Assembly (NCBI GenBank): GCA_016125075.1
Contig: WGMO01000020.1
Coordinates: 91,852 to 133,553 of the forward strand
DNA from: Terrimonas sp.
GTDB taxonomy: Bacteria; Bacteroidota; Bacteroidia; Chitinophagales; Chitinophagaceae
DNA: 41,702 nucleotides
Reading direction: 5' to 3'
The notes below the pieces were generated by a model. It made no database searches, was not told where the DNA came from, and worked only from the letters and a program-made list of their open reading frames with translations. How positions within the stretch are numbered: position 1 is the stretch's first letter; each line of letters begins with the position of its first letter. Both the position numbers and the translations under genes were made by a program. Positions 8,792 to 17,578 of the stretch are shown piece after piece.

Positions 8792-9442
8792 TTGATTTTG
8801 AAAGATACTGCACCCATAGCGGCCAATGATAATTTGAAAAACACGGTCCCATTACCCGTGATGGAACATTTCTATACCCTGCAGGGAGAAGGTTTTCACC
8901 AGGGAAAAGCAGCTTATTTTATTCGGCTGGGAGGATGTGATGTAGGATGTACCTGGTGTGATGTCAAGGATAGCTGGGACAAAGACAAACATCCAAAATA
9001 CCCTATCGGGCTGTTGGCCGCGGAGGTAAAAAAAACCCCGGCCCGCATGGTGGTGATCACCGGAGGGGAGCCCCTGATCCATGACCTGGACGACCTTACC
9101 CAACTCTTACAATCAAAAGGACTGCAAACAAATATTGAAACTTCAGGCGCTTATCCGCTTAGCGGGACCTGGGATTGGATTTGTGTATCTCCCAAAAAAT
9201 TCAAAGCGCCGCTTCCCGATATTTTACCCAGAGCCAATGAATTAAAGATCATCGTGTATAACAGGTCCGATTTTGCCTGGGCCGAACAATATGCTAAAGC
9301 GGTATCGGCTTCCTGTAAACTTTTCCTCCAGCCTGAATGGGACAGATCCGCCGAAATGACGCCGCTCATCATCGATTATATTAAGTCCCATCCCCAATGG
9401 GAACTCAGTCTCCAGATCCACAAATACATCAACGTACCCTGA
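8792..9442 (+). CDS. queE: 7-carboxy-7-deazaguanine synthase (radical SAM)
   Basis: QueE converts 6-carboxy-5,6,7,8-tetrahydropterin to 7-carboxy-7-deazaguanine, a radical-SAM step on the way to queuosine in tRNA. The iron-sulfur motif CX3CX2C is visible in GGCDVGCTWCDVK, followed by VVITGGEPL and SGAYPLSGTWDWICVSPKK, all typical of this family. The start is uncertain: in-frame TTG codons lie at 8792, 8798 and 8834, and the first ATG is at 8861, just before the conserved EHFYTLQGEGF. TTG 8834 or ATG 8861 fits family lengths best. It follows folD by 12 bases. The pterin synthases needed for its substrate are about 28 kb away in this window. Confidence 0.93.
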   Translation: MILKDTAPIAANDNLKNTVPLPVMEHFYTLQGEGFHQGKAAYFIRLGGCDVGCTWCDVKDSWDKDKHPKYPIGLLAAEVKKTPARMVVITGGEPLIHDLDDLTQLLQSKGLQTNIETSGAYPLSGTWDWICVSPKKFKAPLPDILPRANELKIIVYNRSDFAWAEQYAKAVSASCKLFLQPEWDRSAEMTPLIIDYIKSHPQWELSLQIHKYINVP

Positions 9443-9513
9443 TCCTTTCCTCTGCATTTTGTTAAATCGTTTGTAACGACCGCTAAGGGCTTTCACGGGG
9501 AATAAAAAATCAA

Positions 9514-9521
9514 TAGTTTCG
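9514..9521 (+). promoter_or_regulatory. Candidate -7 box for the PorE-like gene
   Basis: TAGTTTCG, a one-base variant of TAnnTTTG, ends 14 bases before the ATG at 9536. A TTT-containing stretch lies about 20 bases upstream in place of the expected TTG. This predicts a short leader of about ten bases. Confidence 0.4.
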
Positions 9522-9535
9522 TTATAGAATCTGAT

Positions 9536-11458
9536 ATGATGAAAAAATCAATTATTTGTATTTTAATCTTAGCTTCTTTTCTATCCTGTTCGGCGCAAAA
9601 GAAAAGCAAATCCAGACCAGCCGCCGTCAATAAAACAGATCAATTGTATACGGAGGGTATCAACCAGGCCCAGGCAGGAAATTACCTGGCAGCCATCAGT
9701 TCCTTTGAGCAGGTACTCTACCTGGATTCCAATTATAATGACGCCTACCTTTCACTGGCTGGTGTTTATAACCAAATAAAGAATTATGCACTCGCGGCCC
9801 AATATTATGAAAAAGGGATTGCGAGGGATACTGCAAAGAATGTTTTATACAACCTGCCCTACTCCATTAACCTGGCCGGTACCGGACAGTTCCAGAAAGC
9901 GCTGAAGGCCGTGAACCTTTATCTTGCACATCCACGCCTGGGACAGAACAGCCGGAAAGCGGGCGAATACCGGCAACGCAGTTTTGCCTTTGCGGTTGAT
10001 TATGAAAAAAAACATCCGCAAAAAGATTATGCATTTGTCCCCAGGAACCTTGGCCCCAATATCAATACTGCAGACCCTGAATACTTTCCATCCTTAACCA
10101 TCGATGGAAAGGAGTTTGTCTTTACCAGGCAGGTCAACAACTATAACGAAGATTTTTTTTCCAGTCATTGGGAAGATACGGCCTGGGGACCGGCAACCTT
10201 ATTACCCGGTGATGTAAACACCCCGCAAAACGAGGGGGCGCAGATGATTTCGCTGGATGGCCAATGGCTGGTGTTTACGGGTTGTTCGCGGAAAGACGGA
10301 TGGGGAAGCTGTGACCTGTATATTTCTTATCTCACACCCCAGGGCTGGAGTGAAGCCATCAACCTGGGTGGCCGGGTAAATTCCGACCAATGGGATTCCC
10401 AACCCTGTCTTTCTCCTGATAAACGGGATCTCTACTTTGCCAGCCGTCGATTTGGCGGTTACGGAGGAAGTGATCTTTATGTCTGTCATCTCTTACCCGG
10501 TGGCAAATGGAGCGATCCTGAAAATCTTGGTCCGGAGATCAATACAAAGGGGGATGAATCCACACCCTTCATCCATGCCGATAACCAGACCCTTTATTTT
10601 TCTTCGAACGGATTGCAGGGATATGGGGAAGATGATATTTTTTATTCCCGGAAAGGCCCGGGCGGTGCGTGGAGCATACCAGTCAACCTGGGTTACCCTA
10701 TCAATACCATCGACAAGGAAGGCTCCTTGTTCATTGCCCCTGATGCCAAAACCGCCTATTATGCCAGTAACAGGAGCGACAGTTACGGGGCACTTGACAT
10801 CTATAGTTTTGAACTCAGGGATAATATCCGGCCTTATAAGACCTCCTGGGTGAAAGGAAAGGTTTACGACAAGAAAACAGGGAAGGGACTACCCTCCGCC
10901 ATCGAATTGGTCGATATTGATAATAAACAACTGTTGTCAAAAGTGCAGACAGATGAAACCGGCAATTACCTGATCACCCTGCCGGAGGGGAAAGCCTATT
11001 CCTTTAATGTTAACAGGAAGGGATACCTGTTTTTCAGCGATAATTTTTTCATCCAAAGCAGCGGAAGGGATACCACCTTTGAAAAGAATATCCCCCTGCA
11101 ATCCATTGAAAAAGATGCGACCATTACGCTGAAAAACATATTTTTTGATTTCAACCAATTTGACCTCAAGCCAGCATCAACCACGGAACTGGATAAATTA
11201 GTGGAACTGATGACTGAAAACCCGACCCTCGTCACCCAGGTAAATGGCCATACGGATAATGTGGGCAATGCCAATGACAACCTGAAGCTTTCTGAAAACA
11301 GGGCCAAAGCGGTGGTGAACTATCTCACCGGAAAAGGCATCGATCCCCATAGACTGATTGCCAAAGGATATGGCGCCACTCAACCAATTGCCGGTAATGA
11401 TACGGAGGCGGGAAGAGCCCAGAACCGAAGAACGGATATTAAAGTGTTGAGCCAATAA
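9536..11458 (+). CDS. PorE-like TPR/PD40/OmpA-domain envelope protein
   Basis: A 640-residue envelope protein with the domain order described for PorE of the type IX secretion system: an export signal with a possible lipoprotein Cys18 (FLSCSAQ), TPR helices (about 35-140), a PD40 beta-propeller (about 165-435, repeats such as FVFTRQ, LVFTGC, LYFASRR, LYFSSNG, AYYASNR), a carboxypeptidase-regulatory-like beta domain (about 437-525), and an OmpA-type peptidoglycan-binding domain (about 528-640, with GHTDNVG and LSENRAKAV). The likely role is to anchor outer-membrane machinery to peptidoglycan. Several paralogs of this architecture usually exist in one genome, so assignment as the T9SS component itself is inference. 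The first Met is at 9536; a second ATG follows at once. Confidence 0.85.
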   Translation: MMKKSIICILILASFLSCSAQKKSKSRPAAVNKTDQLYTEGINQAQAGNYLAAISSFEQVLYLDSNYNDAYLSLAGVYNQIKNYALAAQYYEKGIARDTAKNVLYNLPYSINLAGTGQFQKALKAVNLYLAHPRLGQNSRKAGEYRQRSFAFAVDYEKKHPQKDYAFVPRNLGPNINTADPEYFPSLTIDGKEFVFTRQVNNYNEDFFSSHWEDTAWGPATLLPGDVNTPQNEGAQMISLDGQWLVFTGCSRKDGWGSCDLYISYLTPQGWSEAINLGGRVNSDQWDSQPCLSPDKRDLYFASRRFGGYGGSDLYVCHLLPGGKWSDPENLGPEINTKGDESTPFIHADNQTLYFSSNGLQGYGEDDIFYSRKGPGGAWSIPVNLGYPINTIDKEGSLFIAPDAKTAYYASNRSDSYGALDIYSFELRDNIRPYKTSWVKGKVYDKKTGKGLPSAIELVDIDNKQLLSKVQTDETGNYLITLPEGKAYSFNVNRKGYLFFSDNFFIQSSGRDTTFEKNIPLQSIEKDATITLKNIFFDFNQFDLKPASTTELDKLVELMTENPTLVTQVNGHTDNVGNANDNLKLSENRAKAVVNYLTGKGIDPHRLIAKGYGATQPIAGNDTEAGRAQNRRTDIKVLSQ

Positions 11459-11493
11459 AGAACCGGATCTGTTAATCTGATTATTATTTCGGA

Positions 11494-12600
11494 ATGACCA
11501 ATGACCTCCTTTACCAGTTAGCCTTAACCGAAGTTCCGCATATTGGTCATGTACATGCCAAGATTCTGGTCCAGGAATTCGGGAGTGCCGAAAATATATT
11601 CAAGGCAAAAAAATCCTTCCTGGATAAACTGGAAGGGATTGGGGCCGTGAGGGCCAAAAGCATCAAGTCTTTTACCGATTTCTCCAGGGCCGAAAAAGAG
11701 ATCAGCTTTATAGAGAAATATCAAATTTCCCCCCTCTTTCTCACCGACAAGCAGTACCCCCGGCGTTTACTGCATTGTTATGACCCTCCAACACTTCTTT
11801 TTTATAAAGGGACGGCTGATCTGAATGCAGCAAAGATCATTGCCATCATTGGCACCCGGTCCAATACCGAATACGGGAAAAAAATTACAGAACAGTTGCT
11901 GAAAGATATGGCTCTCCAGCCCATTCTGGTCATCAGCGGCCTGGCATTTGGTATTGATGCCATTGCCCATAAAACGGCCAGCCGTCTTGGCTTGCCAACT
12001 GTGGGGATCCTTGCTCATGGCCTTGACCAGGTTTATCCCACCGAACATGCTGGGCTGGCCAGAGAAATGCTCAGGCAGGGAGGCGGTTTATTGACAGAAT
12101 ACCGAAGCCAGACAAAACCCGACAAACACAATTTCCCAACCCGCAACAGGATTGTTGCCGGCATGTGTGATGCCACGATCGTGATTGAAACCAGTATGAA
12201 AGGAGGGAGCATGATCACGGCCGAACTGGCCAACGGCTATAACAAAGACGTTTTTGCCTTCCCGGGGAAAACAACCGATTCTAAAAGCGCAGGTTGTAAC
12301 TACCTGATAAGGACCAATAAAGCCATCCTGATCACCGGAGCCAAAGACATGTTAGAAATGATGGGGTGGGAGGAACAGAAAAAGAAAGAAAGGATAAAAC
12401 CCCAGAAAGAACTGTTTATTGAACTTACCAGGGAGCAGAAAATCATCCTGGAACTCCTGAAAGAAAAAGATACTGTTGCCATTGATGAGATCAATATTAA
12501 AAGTAACCTGAGCAGCAGTGCCGTAGCGGCTGCCATATTGACCCTTGAATTACAAAACATTATCATATCATTGCCCGGTAAACTGTATAAGATTGCCTGA
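11494..12600 (+). CDS. dprA: DNA-processing protein DprA (Smf)
   Basis: DprA binds incoming single-stranded DNA and loads RecA during natural transformation. It is also widely conserved in non-competent bacteria. The 368-residue protein has an N-terminal helix-hairpin-helix region (to about 70), then the Rossmann-like core: IGTRSNTEYGK near 115, ISGLAFGIDAIAHK, GILAHGLDQVYP, FPTRNRIVAG and IVIETSMKGGSM. It ends in a winged-helix-like domain (about 305-368). Length and order are normal. It follows the PorE-like gene by 35 bases. A loose TTATTTCG element sits three bases before the ATG, so it could have its own promoter. Confidence 0.97.
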   Translation: MTNDLLYQLALTEVPHIGHVHAKILVQEFGSAENIFKAKKSFLDKLEGIGAVRAKSIKSFTDFSRAEKEISFIEKYQISPLFLTDKQYPRRLLHCYDPPTLLFYKGTADLNAAKIIAIIGTRSNTEYGKKITEQLLKDMALQPILVISGLAFGIDAIAHKTASRLGLPTVGILAHGLDQVYPTEHAGLAREMLRQGGGLLTEYRSQTKPDKHNFPTRNRIVAGMCDATIVIETSMKGGSMITAELANGYNKDVFAFPGKTTDSKSAGCNYLIRTNKAILITGAKDMLEMMGWEEQKKKERIKPQKELFIELTREQKIILELLKEKDTVAIDEINIKSNLSSSAVAAAILTLELQNIIISLPGKLYKIA

Positions 12601-12630
12601 ATGATCACCAGCAGGCAACATATTGACAAT

Positions 12631-12638
12631 TATTTTTG
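12631..12638 (+). promoter_or_regulatory. -7 box upstream of the first type B cargo gene
   Basis: TATTTTTG matches TAnnTTTG perfectly. It ends six bases before an in-frame ATG at 12645 and 39 bases before the preferred ATG at 12678. No TTG is seen at the ideal upstream distance. Confidence 0.45.
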
Positions 12639-12677
12639 TCTGGTATGGCTATACGCATCAACTATATATTGCTGAAA

Positions 12678-14705
12678 ATGTCTTTCCCAAGAACCCTGAT
12701 TACTGCCCTCCTTTTAGTTTTGTTACATACAAAAAGTATCGGGCAATGCACCGCCTTGGGGCAAAATCCATCGACAGCCTTTCCGGTTTGCGGGACCACC
12801 GTCTTTACACAGTCAACCGTTCCTGTTTGCAGTTCAAATGATATTTATGTACCGGGCTGCTCCGGTTCCGGTAATGCCAGTTATCAGAATAAGAACCCTT
12901 TCTGGTATAAGTTTACCTGCTATGCCTCCGGCACCCTTGGCTTTGTGATCACGCCTAACAACCTGGGTGATGATTATGACTGGCAGTTATTTGATATTAC
13001 CGGTCATAATCCTGATGATGTTTATACCGATCATTCTCTGGTGGTTACCGGTAACTGGTCGGGAAGTTATGGGTTGACCGGTGCCTCAGCAACAGGGGTG
13101 GATTTCATTCAATGTGCTTCCGTACCGAGTGAAAACAAACCTACATTTTCAAAGATGCCTAATCTCATCCAGGGTCATGTTTATCTTTTACTGGTGAGCC
13201 ATTATACCGATTCCCAAAGCGGATACAGCCTTTCATTTGGGGGTGGTTCTGCCGTGATCACGGATCCTTTGTTACCCCACATGGTGAGTGTCGTGCCTGA
13301 TTGTGATGGTAAAAAAATCACTCTCAAACTAAATAAGAAAATCCGGTGCAACAGTATTACTGGTTTGGGTTCTGAGTTTACCCTCTCTCCATCGACTTCA
13401 ACCGTGATATCCGCACAAACGGATTCCTGTGCCTTTGGCTTTGATTTTGATGAAGTGGTGATTACACTGGCAACTCCCTTAACCAGCGGAACACATCAAC
13501 TGACCATCAAAACGGGATCCGATGGCAATACCCTCCTGGATAATTGTGGCAATGCCATTGCCATGGGTGAGCAGATCAATTTTGATTACCTTATACCCCA
13601 ACCCATACTTGCCGACAGTGTTGCCCAACCCGCTTGTGCACCAGCAGCCGTTTATGTTTATTACCCGAAAAAGATAAAATGTTCCAGCATCAGTTCCGGA
13701 GGAAGCGATTTTTCCATCACCGGGTCTACACCGGTAACGATTTCCGGTGCCAGCGGAAATTGCATCAACGATCTCAGTGATTATATCATTGTTCAACTGG
13801 CCAGTCCCATTTATTCGCAGGGCAGTTACAACCTGTTTGTACAACCTGGAATTGATGGCAGCCCGATCGTGGATGCCTGCGGCCAGCCTTTATTACCCCA
13901 GCAACTTACATTTACGACAGCCGACACGGTGTCGGCCGATTTTCAGTATACCAACCAACTGGGCTGCCGGTTCGATACCCTGACCTTTATGCACAATGGA
14001 AATAACAATGTAAGCGGTTGGAACTGGCTTATCAATGATAATGTATCCGCTTCCGGGCAAACCTATACGGCTGTTTTTCCTGCCACCGGTACCCAAACGA
14101 TAATGCTTGCTGTTGGCAACGGCACCTGTACCGATTCCGTGACTAAAACCATCGTACTGGATAATGAGGTCAGGGCAGCCTTTGATATGCCCGCAGACAT
14201 GTGTCCTGAAGACCAGCTAACGGTGATCAATAACAGCACCGGTCTGATAGATGCCTGGCAATGGAAATATGATGTATACGGCAGCAGTACCCTGAGGGAT
14301 CCCGGCCCTTTCAGTTTTCCCTCCAACAACAACAGGGAAACCCTGTATACCGTCAGTTTGCTCGCTTACAACCAAACACTGCAATGTACCGACAGTGCCA
14401 TTAAAAAGATCAGGGTATTTGACAACTGTTTTATTGCAGTACCGACTGCCTTCACCCCCAACGGGGATGGCCTGAATGATTATCTCTACCCGCACAATGC
14501 CATCAAGGCCGAAAACCTAAAATTTAGTGTTTACAACCGGTGGGGCCAGTTGATCTTCACCACCCGAAACTGGCAGGAAAAATGGGATGGCAGGGTGAAC
14601 GGTCAGTTGCAGGATACAGGTGTTTATGTTTGGTTCCTGAGTTATACCCTGCCTAACAACGGGAAGACCATTTTTCAGAAAGGCACGACTGTGCTGATCC
14701 GGTAA
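12678..14705 (+). CDS. Large exported protein with T9SS type B (gliding-motility-associated) C-terminal domain
   Basis: A 675-residue predicted T9SS substrate. From ATG 12678 the signal peptide is MSFPRTLITALLLVLLHTK, ending IGQ; an earlier in-frame ATG at 12645 would add 11 residues. A cysteine-rich N-terminal domain (about 24-195) is followed by two homologous Ig-like modules (about 200-305 and 310-415). They share K-I-[KR]-C-[NS]-S-I, GS-[DE]-F and a G-DG...D-CG ending. Two PKD-like regions follow (about 418-585). The last 88 residues are the type B sorting domain: VPTAFTPNGDGLND, YNRWGQLIF, WDGR, GVYVWFL, and a terminal KGTTVLIR. It is probably exported through SprA and surface-attached. 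The function of the passenger part is unknown. Confidence 0.9.
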   Translation: MSFPRTLITALLLVLLHTKSIGQCTALGQNPSTAFPVCGTTVFTQSTVPVCSSNDIYVPGCSGSGNASYQNKNPFWYKFTCYASGTLGFVITPNNLGDDYDWQLFDITGHNPDDVYTDHSLVVTGNWSGSYGLTGASATGVDFIQCASVPSENKPTFSKMPNLIQGHVYLLLVSHYTDSQSGYSLSFGGGSAVITDPLLPHMVSVVPDCDGKKITLKLNKKIRCNSITGLGSEFTLSPSTSTVISAQTDSCAFGFDFDEVVITLATPLTSGTHQLTIKTGSDGNTLLDNCGNAIAMGEQINFDYLIPQPILADSVAQPACAPAAVYVYYPKKIKCSSISSGGSDFSITGSTPVTISGASGNCINDLSDYIIVQLASPIYSQGSYNLFVQPGIDGSPIVDACGQPLLPQQLTFTTADTVSADFQYTNQLGCRFDTLTFMHNGNNNVSGWNWLINDNVSASGQTYTAVFPATGTQTIMLAVGNGTCTDSVTKTIVLDNEVRAAFDMPADMCPEDQLTVINNSTGLIDAWQWKYDVYGSSTLRDPGPFSFPSNNNRETLYTVSLLAYNQTLQCTDSAIKKIRVFDNCFIAVPTAFTPNGDGLNDYLYPHNAIKAENLKFSVYNRWGQLIFTTRNWQEKWDGRVNGQLQDTGVYVWFLSYTLPNNGKTIFQKGTTVLIR

Positions 14706-14734
14706 ATCGATCTGTTCTTCCCTGAAATTTCATT

Positions 14735-14765
14735 TTGAAGATATTGTCCTGCCCGCCTATCTTTG
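14735..14765 (+). promoter_or_regulatory. guaB promoter, near-leaderless
   Basis: TTG at 14735-14737, a 20-base spacer, and a perfect -7 box TATCTTTG at 14758-14765. The guaB ATG at 14769 begins three bases after the box. This is the same geometry as the folD promoter and predicts a leaderless or nearly leaderless mRNA. Confidence 0.75.
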
Positions 14766-14768
14766 CAC

Positions 14769-16265
14769 ATGGCAACAAGAATTACTCCCGCTACAAAAAC
14801 AATTTCAGAAAAATTTTTTGGTGAAGGCCTCACGTTTGATGACGTGCTGCTCATGCCCGGTTATAGCCAGGTATTACCCAGGGATGTAGATATCAGGGCA
14901 AAACTTACCCGGGATATCACCCTGCATGTACCGATGCTTTCAGCCGCCATGGATACGGTCACAGAAGCAACACTGGCGATTGCACTGGCGCGCGAAGGCG
15001 GATTGGGGATCCTGCATAAGAATATGAGTATTGAAGAACAGTCAAGACAGGCCAGGAAGGTAAAAAGAAGCGAAAGCGGCCTCATATTAGATCCTATCAC
15101 CCTGCAACCTACCCAATCAATTGCCGATGCATTACGCCTGATGAAAGAAAATAAGATTGGCGGTATTCCCATTGTTGATAAAGACGGAAAACTGGTGGGT
15201 ATCCTCACCAACAGGGACCTCCGCTTTGAGGTGGACCCAAAAAAGAAAGTGAGCGAGGTCATGACAAAAGAGAACCTCATTATTGCACCGGAAGGGACCG
15301 ACCTCAAAAAAGCAGAAAAAATTCTTCAGAAACATAAAATTGAAAAACTGCCGGTTGTCAGTAAATCCGGTAAACTAATTGGTCTCATCACCTACAGGGA
15401 CATTTTACAGTTACAGAGTTTCCCGAATGCTGTAAAAGACAGTTATGGCAGGTTAATCGTAGGTGCAGGTGTAGGGATCACCAGGGATATGCTGGACCGG
15501 GTAGCTTCCCTGCAGCATGTTGGGGTTGATGTGATTTGCCTGGATAGTGCGCACGGGCATAGCAAAGGGGTGATGGATGCTGTAAAAAGTGTGAAGAAAA
15601 ATTTCAAGCATATCAATGTCATTGCCGGTAACGTAGGGACCGCTGCCGGTGCCAAAGCAATCGCCGATGCCGGGGCCGATGCGGTAAAAGTCGGAATCGG
15701 ACCGGGATCAATTTGTACCACCCGGATTGTTGCAGGAGCCGGTGTTCCGCAACTCACCGCTGTCATGGAAGCACATGCGGCATTAAAGGGTAAAAACATT
15801 CCCGTCATTGCCGACGGGGGTATACGTTATACAGGTGACATGGTAAAAGCCCTGGCTGCCGGAGCCGATTGTGTGATGATGGGAAGTGTATTTGCAGGAA
15901 CAGAAGAAAGCCCGGGGGAGACGATTATTTACGAGGGAAGAAAATTCAAATCCTACCGGGGTATGGGATCACTGGGTGCCATGGCAACCGGCAGCAGCGA
16001 CAGGTATTTCCAGGATGTAGAGGATGATATTAAGAAATTTGTACCGGAAGGCATCGAGGGAAGGGTGGCTTATAAAGGCACTTTGAAAGAAATCGTTTAC
16101 CAATACGTAGGAGGATTAAGAGCGGGCATGGGTTATTGCGGGGCCGCCAATCTCGAAGAACTGAAAAAAGCAAAATTCATCAAAATATCCAATGCAGGCA
16201 TGATGGAAAGCCATGCACATGATGTGGATATCACAAGAGAAGCTCCCAACTACAGCAGGAGATAA
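14769..16265 (+). CDS. guaB: IMP dehydrogenase
   Basis: GuaB oxidises IMP to XMP with NAD, the committed step to GMP. The protein has 498 residues from ATG 14769; an in-frame TTG six bases earlier lies inside the promoter box and is not credible. The N-terminal barrel starts with [13 protein letters not shown]. The inserted CBS pair follows (about 95-205, with KIGGIPIVD and KIEKLPVVS). The catalytic loop is [15 protein letters not shown] with the active Cys near residue 316. Then come the phosphate-binding [11 protein letters not shown], the flap region with YRGMGS, and RVAYKG. Length is normal for the family. It is followed by its own terminator, so it looks monocistronic. Confidence 0.99.
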   Translation: MATRITPATKTISEKFFGEGLTFDDVLLMPGYSQVLPRDVDIRAKLTRDITLHVPMLSAAMDTVTEATLAIALAREGGLGILHKNMSIEEQSRQARKVKRSESGLILDPITLQPTQSIADALRLMKENKIGGIPIVDKDGKLVGILTNRDLRFEVDPKKKVSEVMTKENLIIAPEGTDLKKAEKILQKHKIEKLPVVSKSGKLIGLITYRDILQLQSFPNAVKDSYGRLIVGAGVGITRDMLDRVASLQHVGVDVICLDSAHGHSKGVMDAVKSVKKNFKHINVIAGNVGTAAGAKAIADAGADAVKVGIGPGSICTTRIVAGAGVPQLTAVMEAHAALKGKNIPVIADGGIRYTGDMVKALAAGADCVMMGSVFAGTEESPGETIIYEGRKFKSYRGMGSLGAMATGSSDRYFQDVEDDIKKFVPEGIEGRVAYKGTLKEIVYQYVGGLRAGMGYCGAANLEELKKAKFIKISNAGMMESHAHDVDITREAPNYSRR

Positions 16266-16289
16266 ACGCTATTCGGCAACCCGTTTAAA

Positions 16290-16322
16290 AGAGGCAATCA
16301 TGGGGGTTGCTTCTTTATTTTT
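16290..16322 (+). terminator. guaB intrinsic terminator
   Basis: An 8-bp stem with one G-U pair (16290-16297 with 16307-16314) is followed at once by a T-rich run (TTTATTTTTGTT). It lies about 25 bases after the guaB stop codon. Confidence 0.75.
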
Positions 16323-16396
16323 GTTAAACCGGATTGGGCAGTATTGAATAGCTTTCTATTCTCTTTCTAACACATTACTTTTACAAAAAAAAGTAA

Positions 16397-17578
16397 TTGA
16401 AATCACTGCAGCAACATGTGGTACGATCTTTACTGACTGTCCTGGTGTTACTGGCAGGCAACTTCTCGTCCAAATGCCAGGAAGATTCCTGCGGTTTACA
16501 ATTCAGCCTGCTGACCTGTACGCCTGGCGAAGAACTTTATTCGAGTTTTGGGCATAGCGCCATCCGGTTCATTAACCACCAAAACGGTTCTGATATCGTA
16601 TTCAATTACGGCACATTCGATTTCGACGATCCCGATTTCTATTCAAAATTTATCCGGGGTAAACTTTTATACTTTGTATCCATGGAGTCCTTCCAGGACT
16701 TCATGCTTGAATACCAGTATTTTCACCGGGGGGTTACGGAGCAGGTCCTCAACCTGTCCTGTGCAGAAAAAGATCAACTGTTATATGCGTTATATGATAA
16801 TGCAAGGGAGGAAAATAAATATTACAAATACGATTTCAATTATGACAACTGCACCACCCGGTTACGGGATATCGTTCAGCAGGTTTGCCAGGACAGTTTC
16901 AAGACCAAAAATATCCTGCCGGAAAAAAATATCAGTTTCCGGAATCTAATCCATGAATACCTGGATAAGGGAGGACAATCCTGGAGTAAACTGGGGATTG
17001 ATATCCTGCTAGGGGCACCGCTTGATAAGCATGTTACCAATCAGGAAGCCATGTTTCTGCCGGACTACCTGATGAAAGCCTTCGACAGCACCAATATCGG
17101 GAATAAAGCGCTGGTCAGCAAAAAACAGGTCCTGCTACCATACACGCCCAGTCCAACACACACGCCCCTTTTAAGCCCGGGAATTATTTTCGGAATATTA
17201 TTTGTCCTGATCGCCTTTTTGAGCAGTAAAGGATTTAAAAAATATGCAGGAGTGTTAAGGGTTTTTGACGCCCTCTTTTTTTTTATTTGCGGAGGTATCG
17301 GGCTATTGCTGGTATTCATGTGGACAGATACCGACCATGCCATGTGCAAAAACAATATGAACTTAATCTGGGCGATTCCCTCGCACAGTATCATGGCCTT
17401 CTTTGTTTCCGGGCGCAGGCAATGGGTAAGGTTTTATTTCAGGATCATTGCAATTATTTCTCTTTTATTGATCCTCAGCTGGTTCTTTCTCCCGCAAGCG
17501 ATCAACACCGCTTTGCTGCCGATTGCGGGTATAGCCCTGATCAGGAGTTTTTTGATCAGCAAAACAAAAGAAAAATGA
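16397..17578 (+). CDS. DUF4105 (Lnb-like) membrane protein
   Basis: A 393-residue exported or membrane protein. A signal-like N-terminus (about 1-28, ending KCQ) leads to a DUF4105 domain facing the periplasm (about 32-210). Its conserved His53 lies in SSFGHSAIR and Cys152 in YDNCTTR. About four hydrophobic segments follow (near 255-275, 290-310, 325-340 and 350-385). DUF4105 is the fold of Lnb-type lipoprotein transacylases, in which His and Cys are catalytic, so a lipoprotein-modifying role is possible; this is inference from the domain. The start is TTG 16397 behind a TACTTTTA box; no ATG fits. The hydrolase gene overlaps its stop by four bases (ATGA). Confidence 0.85.
   Translation: MKSLQQHVVRSLLTVLVLLAGNFSSKCQEDSCGLQFSLLTCTPGEELYSSFGHSAIRFINHQNGSDIVFNYGTFDFDDPDFYSKFIRGKLLYFVSMESFQDFMLEYQYFHRGVTEQVLNLSCAEKDQLLYALYDNAREENKYYKYDFNYDNCTTRLRDIVQQVCQDSFKTKNILPEKNISFRNLIHEYLDKGGQSWSKLGIDILLGAPLDKHVTNQEAMFLPDYLMKAFDSTNIGNKALVSKKQVLLPYTPSPTHTPLLSPGIIFGILFVLIAFLSSKGFKKYAGVLRVFDALFFFICGGIGLLLVFMWTDTDHAMCKNNMNLIWAIPSHSIMAFFVSGRRQWVRFYFRIIAIISLLLILSWFFLPQAINTALLPIAGIALIRSFLISKTKEK

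Noticed and set aside
14763-14768. TTG start for guaB
   Set aside because: The codon is the end of the -7 box TATCTTTG; ATG 14769 is the natural start.
17287-17574. 96-codon N-terminal extension of the alpha/beta hydrolase
   Set aside because: It lies inside the DUF4105 coding region in another frame, has no hydrolase character, and the ATGA overlap at 17575 gives a normal start.
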